From Litoditis marina (Eukaryota; Nematoda; Chromadorea; Rhabditida; Rhabditidae), in the NCBI GenBank assembly GCA_964036275.1, contig CAXIWQ010000225.1, positions 62,001-126,000 on the forward strand: DNA of 64,000 nt, in the 5' to 3' direction. Positions 1 through 14,400 of this stretch are shown piece after piece. A program made the translations under genes and the position numbers. Every line of letters starts with the position of its first letter. The first letter of the stretch is position 1. The notes under the pieces are model-generated. The model ran no database searches. It saw only the letters and a program-made list of their open reading frames with translations, and was not told the DNA's origin.

Positions 1-130
1 CAGCTACAGAGAACAGTTCATACGGCTATCAAATCTGTTGCTCCCAGCTACAAAAACCTAATACGACAATCTTTTCTGTGGCGCACAGCCACAAAATACG
101 AATTAACGCGGTTATCGACTTGTTGGCTTG

Positions 131-260
131 CAGCTACAGAGAAAAGTTCATACGGCTATCAAGTCTGTTGCTCCCAGCTACAAAAACCTAATACGACAAT
201 CTATTCTGTGGCGCACAGCCACAAAATACGAATTTACGCGGTTATCGACTCTTTGCCTTG
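131..260 (+). repeat. Representative 130-bp satellite monomer
   Basis: I use this copy to describe the unit. It has 57 G+C of 130 (44%) and 7 CpG dinucleotides by hand count. It contains two related 35-bp motifs. Motif A, at 152-186, begins ACGGCTATCAAGTCTGTTGC. Motif B, at 238-272, begins GCGGTTATCGACTCTTTGCC and runs into the next unit. They match at 25 of 35 positions without gaps, and both end in CAGCTACA followed by A-rich sequence. The longer spacer between them holds a 17-bp dyad (207-223). The monomer therefore looks like an old internal duplication plus a dyad-bearing spacer. Confidence 0.9.
207..223. repeat. 17-bp dyad in each satellite monomer
   Basis: TGTGGC-GCACA-GCCACA is an inverted repeat with a perfect 6-bp stem and a 5-nt loop, present about once per monomer across the array. 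The loop varies (ACACA at many units from 20,230 onward, GCACC near 10,945) while the stem is usually kept. Stem-breaking forms exist, such as TAAGGC near 3,713 and 4,733 and GCCATA near 34,090. It could be a protein-binding site or cruciform-prone element. It does not look like the CENP-B box. Confidence 0.75.
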
Positions 261-3200
261 CAGCTACAGAAAAAAAGTTTATACGGCTATCAAGTATGTT
301 GCTCCCAGCTACAAAAACCTAATACTATTCTGTGGCGCACAGCCACAAAATACGAATTAACGCGGTTATCGACTCTTTGCCTTGCAGCTACAGAGAACAG
401 TTCATACGGCTATCAAATCTGTTGCTCCCAGCTACAAAAACCTAATACGACAATCTTTTCTGTGGCGCACAGCCACAAAATACGAATTAACGCGGTTATC
501 GACTCTTTGCCTTGCAGCTACAGAGAACAGTTCATACGGCTATCAAATCTGTTGCTCCCAGCTACAAAAACCTAATACGACAATCTTTTCTGTGGCGCAC
601 AGCCACAAAATACGAATTAACGCGGTTATCGACTTGTTGGCTTGCAGCTACAGAGAAAAGTTCATACGGCTATCAAGTCTGTTGCTCCCAGCTACAAAAA
701 CCTAATACGACAATCTATTCTGTGGCGCACAGCCACAAAATACGAATTTACGCGGTTATCGACTCTTTGCCTTGCAGCTACAGAAAAAAAGTTTATACGG
801 CTATCAAGTCTGTTGCTCATGGCTACAAAAACCTAATACGACTTTATATCCTGTGGCGCACAGCCACAAAATACAAATTAACGCGGTTATTGACTCTTTG
901 CCTTGCAGTTACAGAGAACATTTCATACGGCTATCAAATCTGTTGCTCCCAGCTACAAAAACCTAATACGACAATCTAATCTGTGGCGCACAGCCACAAA
1001 ATACGAACTAACGTGGTTATCGACTCTTTGCCTTGCAGCTACAGAAAAAAAGTTTATACGGCTTTCAAGTCTGTTGCTCATGGCTACAAAAACCTAATGC
1101 GACTTTATATCCTGTGGCGCACAGCCACAAAAGACAAATTAACGCGGTTATTACCTCTTTGCCTTGCAGCTACAGAAAAAAGTTCATACGGCTATCAAGT
1201 CTGTTGCTCCCAGCTACAAAAACCTAATACGACAATCTATTCTGTGGCGCACAGCCACAAAATACGAATTTACGCGGTTATCGACTTGTTGGCTTGCAGC
1301 TACAGAGAAAAGTTCATACGGCTATCAAGTCTGTTGCTCCCAGCTACAAAAACCTGATACGACAATCTATTCTGTGGCGCACAGCCACAAAAGACAAATT
1401 AACGCGGTTATTACCTCTTTGCCTTGCAGCTACAGAAAAAAGTTCATACGGCTATCAAGTCTGTTGCTCCCAGCTACGAAAACCTAATTCGACTTTATAT
1501 TCTGTGGCGCACAGCCACAAAAGACAAATTAACGCGGTTATTGACTCTTTGCCGTGCAGCTACAGGAAAAAGGTTATACGGCTATCAAGTATGTTGCTCC
1601 CAGCTACAAAAACCTAATACTATTCTGTGGCGCACAGCCACAAAATACGAATTAACGCGGTTATCGACTCTTTGCCTTGCAGCTACAGAGAACAGTCCAT
1701 ACGGCTATCAAATCTGTTGCTCCCAGCTACAAAAACCTAATACGACAATCTATTCTGTGGCGCACAGCCACAAAATACGAATTATCGCGGTTATCGACTT
1801 GTTGGCTTGCAGCTACAGAGAAAAGTTCATACGGCTATCAAGTCTGTTGCTCCCAGCTACAAAAACCTGATACGACAATCTATTCTGTGGCGCACAGCCA
1901 CAAAAGACAAATTAACGCGGTTATTACCTCTTTGCCTTGCAGCTACAGAAAAAAGTTTATACGGCTATCAAGTCTGTTGCTCATGGCTACAAAAACCTAA
2001 TACGACTTTATATTCTGTGGCGCACAGCCACAAAAGACAAATTAACGCGGTTATTACCTCTTTGCCTTGCAGCTACAGAAAAAAGTTTATACGGCTATCA
2101 AGTATGTTGCTCATGGCTACAAAAACCTAATACGACTTTATATTCTGTGGCGCACAGCCACAAAAGACAAATTAACGCGGTTATTGACTCTTTGCCGTGC
2201 AGCTACAGAAAAAAGTTTATACGGCTATCAAGTATGTTGCTCCCAGCTACAAAAACCTAATACGACTATCTATTCTGTGGCGCACAGCCACAAAATACGA
2301 ATTAACGCGGTTATCGACTGTTTGCTTTGCAGCTACAGAAAAAAAAGTTAATACGGCTATCAAGTCTGTTGCTCCCAGCTACAAAAACCTGATACGACAA
2401 TCTATTCTGTGGCGCACAGCCACAAAAGACAAATTAACGCGGTTATTACCTCTTTGCCTTGCAGCTACAGAAAAAAGTTTATACGGCTATCAAGTCTGTT
2501 GCTCATGGCTACAAAAACCTAATACGACTTTATATTCTGTGGCGCACAGCCACAAAAGACAAATTAACGCGGTTATTGACTCTTTGCCGTGCAGCTACAG
2601 AAAAAAGTTTATACGGCTATCAAGTATGTTGCTCCCAGCTACAAAAACCTAATACGACTATCTATTCTGTGGCGCACAGCCACAAAATACGAATTAACGC
2701 GGTTATCGACTGTTTGCTTTGCAGCTACAGAAAAAAGTTAATACGGCTATCAAGTCTGTTGCTCCCAGCTACAAAAAACTAATACGACAATCTATTCTGT
2801 GGCGCACAGCCACAAAAACGAATTAACGCGGTTATTGACATTTTGACTTGCAGCTACAAAAAAAATCATACGGCTATCAAGTCTGTTGCTCCCAACTACA
2901 AAAACATAATACGACTTTATATTCTGTGGCGCACAGCCACAAAATACAAATTAACGCGGTTATTGACTCTTTGCCTTGCAGTTACAGAGAACATTTCATA
3001 CGGCTATCAAATCTGTTGCTCCCAGCTACAAAAACCTAATACGACAATCTATTCTGTGGCGCACAGCCACAAAATACGAATTAACGCGGTTATCGACTCT
3101 TTGCCTAGCAGCTACAGAAAAAAGTTTATACGGCTATCAAGTCTGTTGCTCCCAGCTACAAAAACCTAATACGACAATTTATTCTGTGGCGCACAGCCAC

Positions 3201-6200
3201 AAAATACGAATTTACGCGGTTATCGACTCTTTGCCTTGCAGCTACAGAAAAAAGTTTATACGGCTATCAAGTCTGTTGCTCATGGCTACAAAAACCTAAT
3301 ACGACTTTATATCCTGTGGCGCACAGCCACAAAATACAAATTAACGCGGTTATTGACTCTTTGCCTTGCAGTTACAGAGAACATTTCATACGGCTATCAA
3401 ATCTGTTGCTCCCAGCTACAAAAACCTAATACGACAATCTAATCTGTGGCGCACAGCCACAAAATACGAATTAACGTGGTTATCGACTCTTTGCCTTGCA
3501 GCTACAGAAAAAAAGTTTATACGGCTTTCAAGTCTGTTGCTCATGGCTACAAAAACCTAATGCGACTTTATATCCTGTGGCGCACAGCCACAAAAGACAA
3601 ATTAACGCGGTTATTACCTCTTTGCCTTGCAGCTACAGAAAAAAGTTCATACGGCTATCAAGTCTGTTGCTCCCAGCTACAAAAACCTGATACGACAATC
3701 TATTCTAAGGCGCACAGCCACAAAAGACAAATTAACGCGGTTATTACCTCTTTGCCTTGCAGCTACAGAAAGAAGTTCATACGGCTATCAAGTCTGTTGC
3801 TCCCAGCTACAAAAACCTGATACGACAATCTATTCTAAGGCGCACAGCCACAAAAGACAAATTAACGCGGTTATTACCTCTTTGCTTTGCAGCTACAGAA
3901 AAAAGTTCATACGGCTATCAAGTCTGTTGCTCCCAGCTACGAAAACCTAATTCGACTTTATATTCTGTGGCGCACAGCCACAAAAGACAAATTAACGCGG
4001 TTATTGACTCTTTGCCGTGCAGCTACAGGAAAAAGGTTATACGGCTATCAAGTATGTTGCTCCCAGCTACAAAAACCTAATACTATTCTGTGGCGCACAG
4101 CCACAAAATACGAATTAACGCGGTTATCGACTTTTTGCCTTGCAGCTACAGAGAACAGTTCATACGGCTATCAAATCTGTTGCTCCCAGCTACAAAAACC
4201 TAATACGACAATCTTTTCTGTGGCGCACAGCCACAAAATACGAATTAACGCGGTTATCGACTTGTTGGCTTGCAGCTACAGAGAAAAGTTCATACGGCTA
4301 TCAAGTCTGTTGCTCCCAGCTACAAAAACCTAATACGACAATCTATTCTGTGGCGCACAGCCACAAAATACGAATTTACGCGGTTATCGACTCTTTGCCT
4401 TGCAGCTACAGAAAAAAAGTTTATACGGCTATCAAGTATGTTGCTCCCAGCTACAAAAACCTAATACTATTCTGTGGCGCACAGCCACAAAATACGAATT
4501 AACGCGGTTATCGACTCTTTGCCTTGCAGCTACAGAAAAAAAGTTTATACGGCTTTCAAGTCTGTTGCTCATGGCTACAAAAACCTAATGCGACTTTATA
4601 TCCTGTGGCGCACAGCCACAAAAGACAAATTAACGCGGTTATTACCTCTTTGCCTTGCAGCTACAGAAAAAAGTTCATACGGCTATCAAGTCTGTTGCTC
4701 CCAGCTACAAAAACCTGATACGACAATCTATTCTAAGGCGCACAGCCACAAAAGACAAATTAACGCGGTTATTACCTCTTTGCCTTGCAGCTACAGAAAG
4801 AAGTTCATACGGCTATCAAGTCTGTTGCTCCCAGCTACAAAAACCTGATACGACAATCTATTCTAAGGCGCACAGCCACAAAAGACAAATTAACGCGGTT
4901 ATTACCTCTTTGCCTTGCAGCTACAGAAAGAAGTTCATACGGCTATCAAGTCTGTTGCTCCCAGCTACGAAAACCTAATACGACTTTGTATTCTGTGGCG
5001 CACAGCCACAAAAGACAAATTAACGCGGTTATTGACTCTTTGCCGTGCAGCTACAGGGAAAAGGTTATACGGCTATCAAGTATGTTGCTCCCAGCTACAA
5101 AAACCTAATACGACTATCTATTCTGTGGCGCACAGCCACAAATTACGAAATAACGCGGTTATCGACTCTTTGCCTTGCAGCTACAGAGAACAGTTCATAC
5201 GGCTATCAAATCTGTTGCTCCCAGCTACAAAAACCTAATACGACAATCTATTCTGTGGCGCACAGCCACAAAATACGATATATCGCGGTTATCGACTTGT
5301 TGGCTTGCAGCTACAGAGAAAAGTTTATACGGCTATCAAGTCTGTTGCTCCCAGCTACAAAAACCTGATACGACAATCTATTCTGTGGCGCACAGCCACA
5401 AAAGACAAATTAACGCGGTTATTACCTCTTTGCTTTGCAGCTACAGAAAAAAGTTCATACGGCTATCAAGTCTGTTGCTCCCAGCTACGAAAACCTAATT
5501 CGACTTTATATTCTGTGGCGCACAGCCACAAAAGACAAATTAACGCGGTTATTGACTCTTTGCCGTGCAGCTACAGGAAAAAGGTTATACGGCTATCAAG
5601 TATGTTGCTCCCAGCTACAAAAACCTAATACTATTCTGTGGCGCACAGCCACAAAATACGAATTAACGCGGTTATCGACTTTTTGCCTTGCAGCTACAGA
5701 GAACAGTTCATACGGCTATCAAATCTGTTGCTCCCAGCTACAAAAACCTAATACGACAATCTTTTCTGTGGCGCACAGCCACAAAATACGAATTAACGCG
5801 GTTATCGACTTGTTGGCTTGCAGCTACAGAGAAAAGTTCATACGGCTATCAAGTCTGTTGCTCCCAGCTACAAAAACCTAATACGACAATCTATTCTGTG
5901 GCGCACAGCCACAAAATACGAATTTACGCGGTTATCGACTCTTTGCCTTGCAGCTACAGAAAAAAAGTTTATACGGCTATCAAGTATGTTGCTCCCAGCT
6001 ACAAAAACCTAATACTATTCTGTGGCGCACAGCCACAAAATACGAATTAACGCGGTTATCGACTCTTTGCCTTGCAGCTACAGAGAACAGTTCATACGGC
6101 TATCAAATCTGTTGCTCCCAGCTACAAAAACCTAATACGACAATCTTTTCTGTGGCGCACAGCCACAAAATACGAATTAACGCGGTTATCGACTCTTTGC

Positions 6201-8429
6201 CTTGCAGCTACAGAGAACAGTTCATACGGCTATCAAATCTGTTGCTCCCAGCTACAAAAACCTAATACGACAATCTTTTCTGTGGCGCACAGCCACAAAA
6301 TACGAATTAACGCGGTTATCGACTTGTTGGCTTGCAGCTACAGAGAAAAGTTCATACGGCTATCAAGTCTGTTGCTCCCAGCTACAAAAACCTAATACGA
6401 CAATCTATTCTGTGGCGCACAGCCACAAAATACGAATTTACGCGGTTATCGACTCTTTGCCTTGCAGCTACAGAAAAAAAGTTTATACGGCTATCAAGTC
6501 TGTTGCTCATGGCTACAAAAACCTAATACGACTTTATATCCTGTGGCGCACAGCCACAAAATACAAATTAACGCGGTTATTGACTCTTTGCCTTGCAGTT
6601 ACAGAGAACATTTCATACGGCTATCAAATCTGTTGCTCCCAGCTACAAAAACCTAATACGACAATCTAATCTGTGGCGCACAGCCACAAAATACGAACTA
6701 ACGTGGTTATCGACTCTTTGCCTTGCAGCTACAGAAAAAAAATTTATACGGCTTTCAAGTCTGTTGCTCATGGCTACAAAAACCTAATGCGACTTTATAT
6801 CCTGTGGCGCACAGCCACAAAAGACAAATTAACGCGGTTATTACCTCTTTGCCTTGCAGCTACAGAAAAAAGTTCATACGGCTATCAAGTCTGTTGCTCC
6901 CAGCTACAAAAACCTGATACGACAATCTATTCTAAGGCGCACAGCCACAAAAGACAAATTAACGCGGTTATTACCTCTTTGCCTTGCAGCTACAGAAAGA
7001 AGTTCATACGGCTATCAAGTCTGTTGCTCCCAGCTACAAAAACCTAATACGACTTTGTATTCTGTGGCGCACAGCCACAAAAGACAAATTAACGCGGTTA
7101 TTGACTTGTTGGCTTGCAGCTACAGAAAGAAGTTCATACGGCTATCAAATCTGTTGCTCCCAGCTACAAAAACCTAATACGACAATCTATTCTGTGGCGC
7201 ACAGCCACAAAATACGAATTATCGCGGTTATCGACTTGTTGGCTTGCAGCTACAGAGAAAAGTTTATACGGATATCAAGTCTGTTGCTCCCAGCTACGAA
7301 AACCTAATTCGACTTTATATTCTGTGGCGCACAGCCACAAAAGACAAATTAACGCGGTTATTGACTTTTTGCCGTGCAGCTACAGGAAAAAGGTTATACG
7401 GCTATCAAGTCTGTTGCTCCCAGCTACGAAAACCTAATTCGACTTTATATTCTGTGGCGCACAGCCACAAAAGACAAATTAACGCGGTTATTGACTCTTT
7501 GCCGTGCAGCTACAGGAAAAAGGTTATACGGCTATCAAGTATGTTGCTCCCAGCTACAAAAACCTAATACTATTCTGTGGCGCACAGCCACAAAATACGA
7601 ATTAACGCGGTTATCGACTCTTTGCCTTGCAGCTACAGAGAACAGTTCATACGGCTATCAAATCTGTTGCTCCCAGCTACAAAAACCTAATACGACAATC
7701 TTTTCTGTGGCGCACAGCCACAAAATACGAATTAACGCGGTTATCGACTTGTTGGCTTGCAGCTACAGAGAAAAGTTCATACGGCTATCAAGTCTGTTGC
7801 TCCCAGCTACAAAAACCTAATACGACAATCTATTCTGTGGCGCACAGCCACAAAATACGAATTTACGCGGTTATCGACTCTTTGCCTTGCAGCTACAGAA
7901 AAAAAGTTTATACGGCTATCAAGTCTGTTGCTCATGGCTACAAAAACCTAATACGACTTTATATCCTGTGGCGCACAGCCACAAAATACAAATTAACGCG
8001 GTTATTGACTCTTTGCCTTGCAGTTACAGAGAACATTTCATACGGCTATCAAATCTGTTGCTCCCAGCTACAAAAACCTAATACGACAATCTAATCTGTG
8101 GCGCACAGCCACAAAATACGAACTAACGTGGTTATCGACTCTTTGCCTTGCAGCTACAGAAAAAAAGTTTATACGGCTTTCAAGTCTGTTGCTCATGGCT
8201 ACAAAAACCTAATGCGACTTTATATCCTGTGGCGCACAGCCACAAAAGACAAATTAACGCGGTTATTACCTCTTTGCCTTGCAGCTACAGAAAAAAGTTC
8301 ATACGGCTATCAAGTCTGTTGCTCCCAGCTACAAAAACCTGATACGACAATCTATTCTAAGGCGCACAGCCACAAAAGACAAATTAACGCGGTTATTACC
8401 TCTTTGCCTTGCAGCTACAGAAAGAAGTT

Positions 8430-11400
8430 CATACGGCTATCAAGTCTGTTGCTCCCAGCTACAAAAACCTAATACGACTTTGTATTCTGTGGCGCACAGC
8501 CACAAAAGACAAATTAACGCGGTTATTGACTCTTTGCCGTGCAGCTACAGGGAAAAAGTTATACGGCTATCAAGTATGTTGCTCCCAGCTACAAAAACCT
8601 AATACGACTATCTATTCTGTGGCGCACAGCCACAAATTACGAATTAACGCGGTTATCGACTCTTTGCCTTGCAGCTACAGAGAACAGTTCATACGGCTAT
8701 CAAATCTGTTGCTCCCAGCTACAAAAACCTAATACGACAATCTATTCTGTGGCGCACAGCCACAAAATACGAATTATCGCGGTTATCGACTTGTTGGCTT
8801 GCAGCTACAGAGAAAAGTTTATACGGATATCAAGTCTGTTGCTCCCAGCTACGAAAACCTAATTCGACTTTATATTCTGTGGCGCACAGCCACAAAAGAC
8901 AAATTAACGCGGTTATTGACTTTTTGCCGTGCAGCTACAGGAAAAAGGTTATACGGCTATCAAGTATGTTGCTCCCAGCTACAAAAACCTAATACTATTC
9001 TGTGGCGCACAGCCACAAAATACGAATTAACGCGGTTATCGACTCTTTGCCTTGCAGCTACAGAGAACAGTTCATACGGCTATCAAATCTGTTGCTCCCA
9101 GCTACAAAAACCTAATACGACAATCTTTTCTGTGGCGCACAGCCACAAAATACGAATTATCGCGGTTATCGACTTGTTGGCTTGCAGCTACAGAGAAAAG
9201 TTCATACGGCTATCAAGTCTGTTGCTCCCAGCTACAAAAACCTGATACGACAATCTATTCTGTGGCGCACAGCCACAAAAGACAAATTAACGCGGTTATT
9301 ACCTCTTTGCCTTGCAGCTACAGAAAAAAGTTCATACGGCTATCAAGTCTGTTGCTCCCAGCTACGAAAACCTAATACGACTTTATATTCTGTGGCGCAC
9401 AGCCACAAAAGACAAATTAACGCGGTTATTGACTCTTTGCCGTGCAGCTACAGGAAAAAGGTTATACGGCTATCAAGTATGTTGCTCCCAGCTACAAAAA
9501 CCTAATACTATTCTGTGGCGCACAGCCACAAAATACGAATTATCGCGGTTATCGACTTGTTGGCTTGCAGCTACAGAGAAAAGTTCATACGGCTATCAAG
9601 TCTGTTGCTCCCAGCTACAAAAACCTGATACGACAATCTATTCTGTGGCGCACAGCCACAAAAGACAAATTAACGCGGTTATTACCTCTTTGCCTTGCAG
9701 CTACAGAAAAAAGTTCATACGGCTATCAAGTCTGTTGCTCCCAGCTACGAAAACCTAATTCGACTTTATATTCTGTGGCGCACAGCCACAAAAGACAAAT
9801 TAACGCGGTTATTGACTCTTTGCCGTGCAGCTACAGGAAAAAAGTTATACGGCTATCAAGTATGTTGCTCCCAGCTACAAAAACCTAATACTATTCTGTG
9901 GCGCACAGCCACAAAATACGAATTAACGCGGTTATCGACTCTTTGCCTTGCAGCTACAGAGAACATTCCATACGGCTATCAAATCTGTTGCTCCCAGCTA
10001 CAAAAACCTATTACGACAATCTATTCTGTGGCGCACAGCCACAAAATACGAATTATCGCGGTTATCGACTTGTTGGCTTGCAGCTACAGAGAAAAGTTCA
10101 TACGGCTATCAAGTCTGTTGCTCCCAGCTACAAAAACCTGATACGACAATCTATTCTGTGGCGCACAGCCACAAAAGACAAATTAACGCGGTTATTACCT
10201 CTTTGCCTTGCAGCTACAGAAAAAAGTTTATACGGCTATCAAGTCTGTTGCTCATGGCTACAAAAACCTAATACGACTTTATATTCTGTGGCGCACAGCC
10301 ACAAAAGACAAATTAACGCGGTTATTGACTCTTTGCCGTGCAGCTACAGAAAAAAGTTTATACGGCTATCAAGTATGTTGCTCCCAGCTACAAAAAACCT
10401 AATACGACTATCTATTCTGTGGCGCACAGCCACAAAATACGAATTAACGCGGTTATCGACTGTTTGCTTTGCAGCTACAGAAAAAAGTTAATACGGCTAT
10501 CAAGTCTGTTGCTCCCAGCTACAAAAACCTAATACGACAATCTATTCTGTGGCGCACAGCCACAAAAACGAATTAACGCGGTTATCGACATTTTGACTTG
10601 CAGCTACAAAAAAAATCATACGGCTATCAAGTCTGTTGCTCCCAACTACAAAAACATAATACGACTTTATATTCTGTGGCGCACAGCCACAAAATACAAA
10701 TTAACGCGGTTATTGACTCTTTGCCTTGCAGTTACAGAGAACATTTCATACGGCTATCAAATCTGTTGCTCCCAGCTACAAAAACCTAATACGACAATCT
10801 ATTCTGTGGCGCACAGCCACAAAATACGAATTAACGCGGTTATCGACTCTTTGCCTAGCAGCTACAGAAAAAAGTTTATACGGCTATCAAATCTGTTGCT
10901 CCCAGCTACAAAAACCTAATACGACAATCTATTCTGTGGCGCACCGCCACAAAATACGAATTAACGTGGTTATCGACTCTTTGCCTTGCAGCTACAGAAG
11001 AAAAGTTTATACGGCTTTCAAGTCTGTTGCTCATGGCTACAAAAACCTAATACGACTTTATATCCTGTGGCGCACAGCCACAAAAGACAAATTATCGCGG
11101 TTATTACCTCTTTGCCTTGCAGCTACAGAAAAAAGTTCATACGGCTATCAAGTCTGTTGCTCCCAGCTACGAAAACCTGATACGACAATCTATTCTAAGG
11201 CGCACAGCCACAAAAGACAAATTAACGCGGTTATTACCTCTTTGCCTTGCAGCTACAGAAAGAAGTTCATACGGCTATCAAGTCTGTTGCTCCCAGCTAC
11301 AAAAACCTAATACGACTTTGTATTCTGTGGCGCACAGCCACAAAAGACAAATTAACGCGGTTATTGACTCTTTGCCGTGCAGCTACAGGGAAAAGGTTAT

Positions 11401-14400
11401 ACGGCTATCAAGTATGTTGCTCCCAGCTACAAAAACCTAATACTATTCTGTGGCGCACAGCCACAAAATACGAATTAACGCGGGTATCGACTCTTTGCCT
11501 TGCAGCTACAGAGAACAGTTCATACGGCTATCAAATCTGTTGCTCCCAGCTACAAAAACCTAATACGACAATCTATTCTGTGGCGCACAGCCACAAAATA
11601 CGAATTATCGCGGTTATCGACTTGTTGGTCTGCAGCTAAAGAGAAAAGTTCATACGGCTATCAAGTCTGTTGCTCCCAGCTACAAAAACCTAATACGACT
11701 ATATATTCTGTGGCGCACAGCCACAAAATACGAATTAACGCGGTTATCGACTCTTTGCCTTGCAGTTACAGAGAACATTTCATACGGCTATCAAATCTGT
11801 TGCTCCCAGCTACAAAAACCTAATACGACAATCTATTCTGTGGCGCACAGCCACAAAATACGAATTAACGCGGTTATCGACTCTTTGCCTAGCAGCTACA
11901 GAAAAAAGTTTATACGGCTATCAAATCTGTTGCTCCCAGCTACAAAAACCTAATACGACAATCTATTCTGTGGCGCACCGCCACAAAATACGAATTAACG
12001 TGGTTATCGACTCTTTGCCTTGCAGCTACAGAAGAAAAGTTTATACGGCTTTCAAGTCTGTTGCTCATGGCTACAAAAACCTAATACGACTTTATATCCT
12101 GTGGCGCACAGCCACAAAAGACAAATTATCGCGGTTATTACCTCTTTGCCTTGCAGCTACAGAAAAAAGTTCATACGGCTATCAAGTCTGTTGCTCCCAG
12201 CTACGAAAACCTGATACGACAATCTATTCTAAGGCGCACAGCCACAAAAGACAAATTAACGCGGTTATTACCTCTTTGCCTTGCAGCTACAGAAAGAAGT
12301 TCATACGGCTATCAAGTCTGTTGCTCCCAGCTACAAAAACCTAATACGACTTTGTATTCTGTGGCGCACAGCCACAAAAGACAAATTAACGCGGTTATTG
12401 ACTCTTTGCCGTGCAGCTACAGGGAAAAGGTTATACGGCTATCAAGTATGTTGCTCCCAGCTACAAAAACCTAATACGACTATCTATTCTGTGGCGCACA
12501 GCCACAAAATACGAATTAACGCGGTTATCGACTCTTTGCCTTGCAGCTACAGAGAACAGTTCATACGGCTATCAAATCTGTTGCTCCCAGCTACAAAAAC
12601 CCAATACGACAATCTATTCTGTGGCGCACAGCCACAAAATACGAATTATCGCGGTTATCGACTTGTTGGCTTGCAGCTACAGAGAAAAGTTCATACGGCT
12701 ATCAAGTATGTTGCTCCCAGCTACAAAAACCTGATACGACAATCTATTCTGTGGCGCACAGCCACAAAAGACAAATTAACGCGGTTATTACCTCTTTGCC
12801 TTGCAGCTACAGAAAAAAGTTCATACGGCTATCAAGTCTGTTGCTCCCAGCTACGAAAACCTAATACGACTTTATATTCTGTGGCGCACAGCCACAAAAG
12901 ACAAATTAACGCGGTTATTGACTCTTTGCCGTGCAGCTACAGGAAAAAGGTTATACGGCTATCAAGTATGTTGCTCCCAGCTACAAAAACCTAATACTAT
13001 TCTGTGGCGCACAGCCACAAAATACGAATTAACGCGGGTATCGACTCTTTGCCTTGCAGCTACAGAGAACAGTTCATACGGCTATCAAATCTGTTGCTCC
13101 CAGCTACAAAAACCTAATACGACAATCTATTCTGTGGCGCACAGCCACAAAATACGAATTATCGCGGTTATCGACTTGTTGGTCTGCAGCTAAAGAGAAA
13201 AGTTCATACGGCTATCAAGTCTGTTGCTCCCAGCTACAAAAACCTAATACGACTATATATTCTGTGGCGCACAGCCACAAAATACGAATTAACGCGGTTA
13301 TCGACTCTTTGCCTTGCAGCTACAGAGAAAAGTTCATACGGCTATCAAGTCTGTTGCTCCCAGCTACAAAAACCTAATACGACAATCTATTCTGTGGCGC
13401 ACAGCCACAAAATACGAATTTACGCGGTTATCGACTCTTTGCCCTGCAGCTACAGAAAAAAAGTTTATACGGCTATCAAGTCTGTTGCTCATGGCTACAA
13501 AAACCTAATACGACTTTATATCCTGTGGCGCACAGCCACAAAATACAAATTAACGCGGTTATTGACTCTTTGCCTTGCAGTTACAGAGAACATTTCATAC
13601 GGCTATCAAATCTGTTGCTCCCAGCTACAAAAACCTAATACGACAATCTAATCTGTGGCGCACAGCCACAAAATACGCACTAACGTGGTTATCGACTCTT
13701 TGCCTTGCAGCTACAGAAAAAAAGTTTATACGGCTTTCAAGTCTGTTGCTCATGGCTACAAAAACCTAATGCGACTTTATATCCTGTGGCGCACAGCCAC
13801 AAAAGACAAATTAACGCGGTTATTACCTCTTTGCCTTGCAGCTACAGAAAAAAGTTCATACGGCTATCAAGTCTGTTGCTCCCAGCTACAAAAACCTAAT
13901 ACGACTTTGTATTCTGTGGCGCACAGCCACAAAAGACAAATTAACGCGGTTATTGACTCTTTGCCGTGCAGCTACAGGGAAAAGGTTATACGGCTATCAA
14001 GTATGTTGCTCCCAGCTACAAAAACCTAATACGACTATCTATTCTGTGGCGCACAGCCACAAATTACGAATTAACGCGGTTATCGACTCTTTGCCTTGCA
14101 GCTACAGAGAACAGTTCATACGGCTATCAAATCTGTTGCTCCCAGCTACAAAAACCTAATACGACAATCTATTCTGTGGCGCACAGCCACAAAATACGAA
14201 TTATCGCGGTTATCGACTTGTTGGCTTGCAGCTACAGAGAAAAGTTTATACGGATATCAAGTCTGTTGCTCCCAGCTACGAAAACCTAATTCGACTTTAT
14301 ATTCTGTGGCGCACAGCCACAAAAGACAAATTAACGCGGTTATTGACTTTTTGCCGTGCAGCTACAGGAAAAAGGTTATACGGCTATCAAGTATGTTGCT

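Larger units (their letters stand above)
1..8420 (+). repeat. Block-duplicated satellite, 5.69-, 1.55- and 1.43-kb shifts
   Basis: Long stretches of consecutive monomer variants recur in the same order. Bases 1 to ~1,230 reappear at 5,691 to ~6,920 (shift 5,690), with few differences, for example AAAGTTTATA versus AAATTTATA near 6,739. The variants at ~3,757-4,330 recur at ~5,305-5,880 (shift 1,548, about 12 monomers). Those at ~6,200-7,050 recur at ~7,627-8,475 (shift 1,425, about 11 monomers). This order conservation is the signature of unequal exchange or segmental copying of multi-monomer blocks. Edges are approximate because I located them by comparing variants by eye. Confidence 0.8.

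Noticed and set aside
207..223. CENP-B box
   Set aside because: The dyad does not contain the CENP-B box core pattern.
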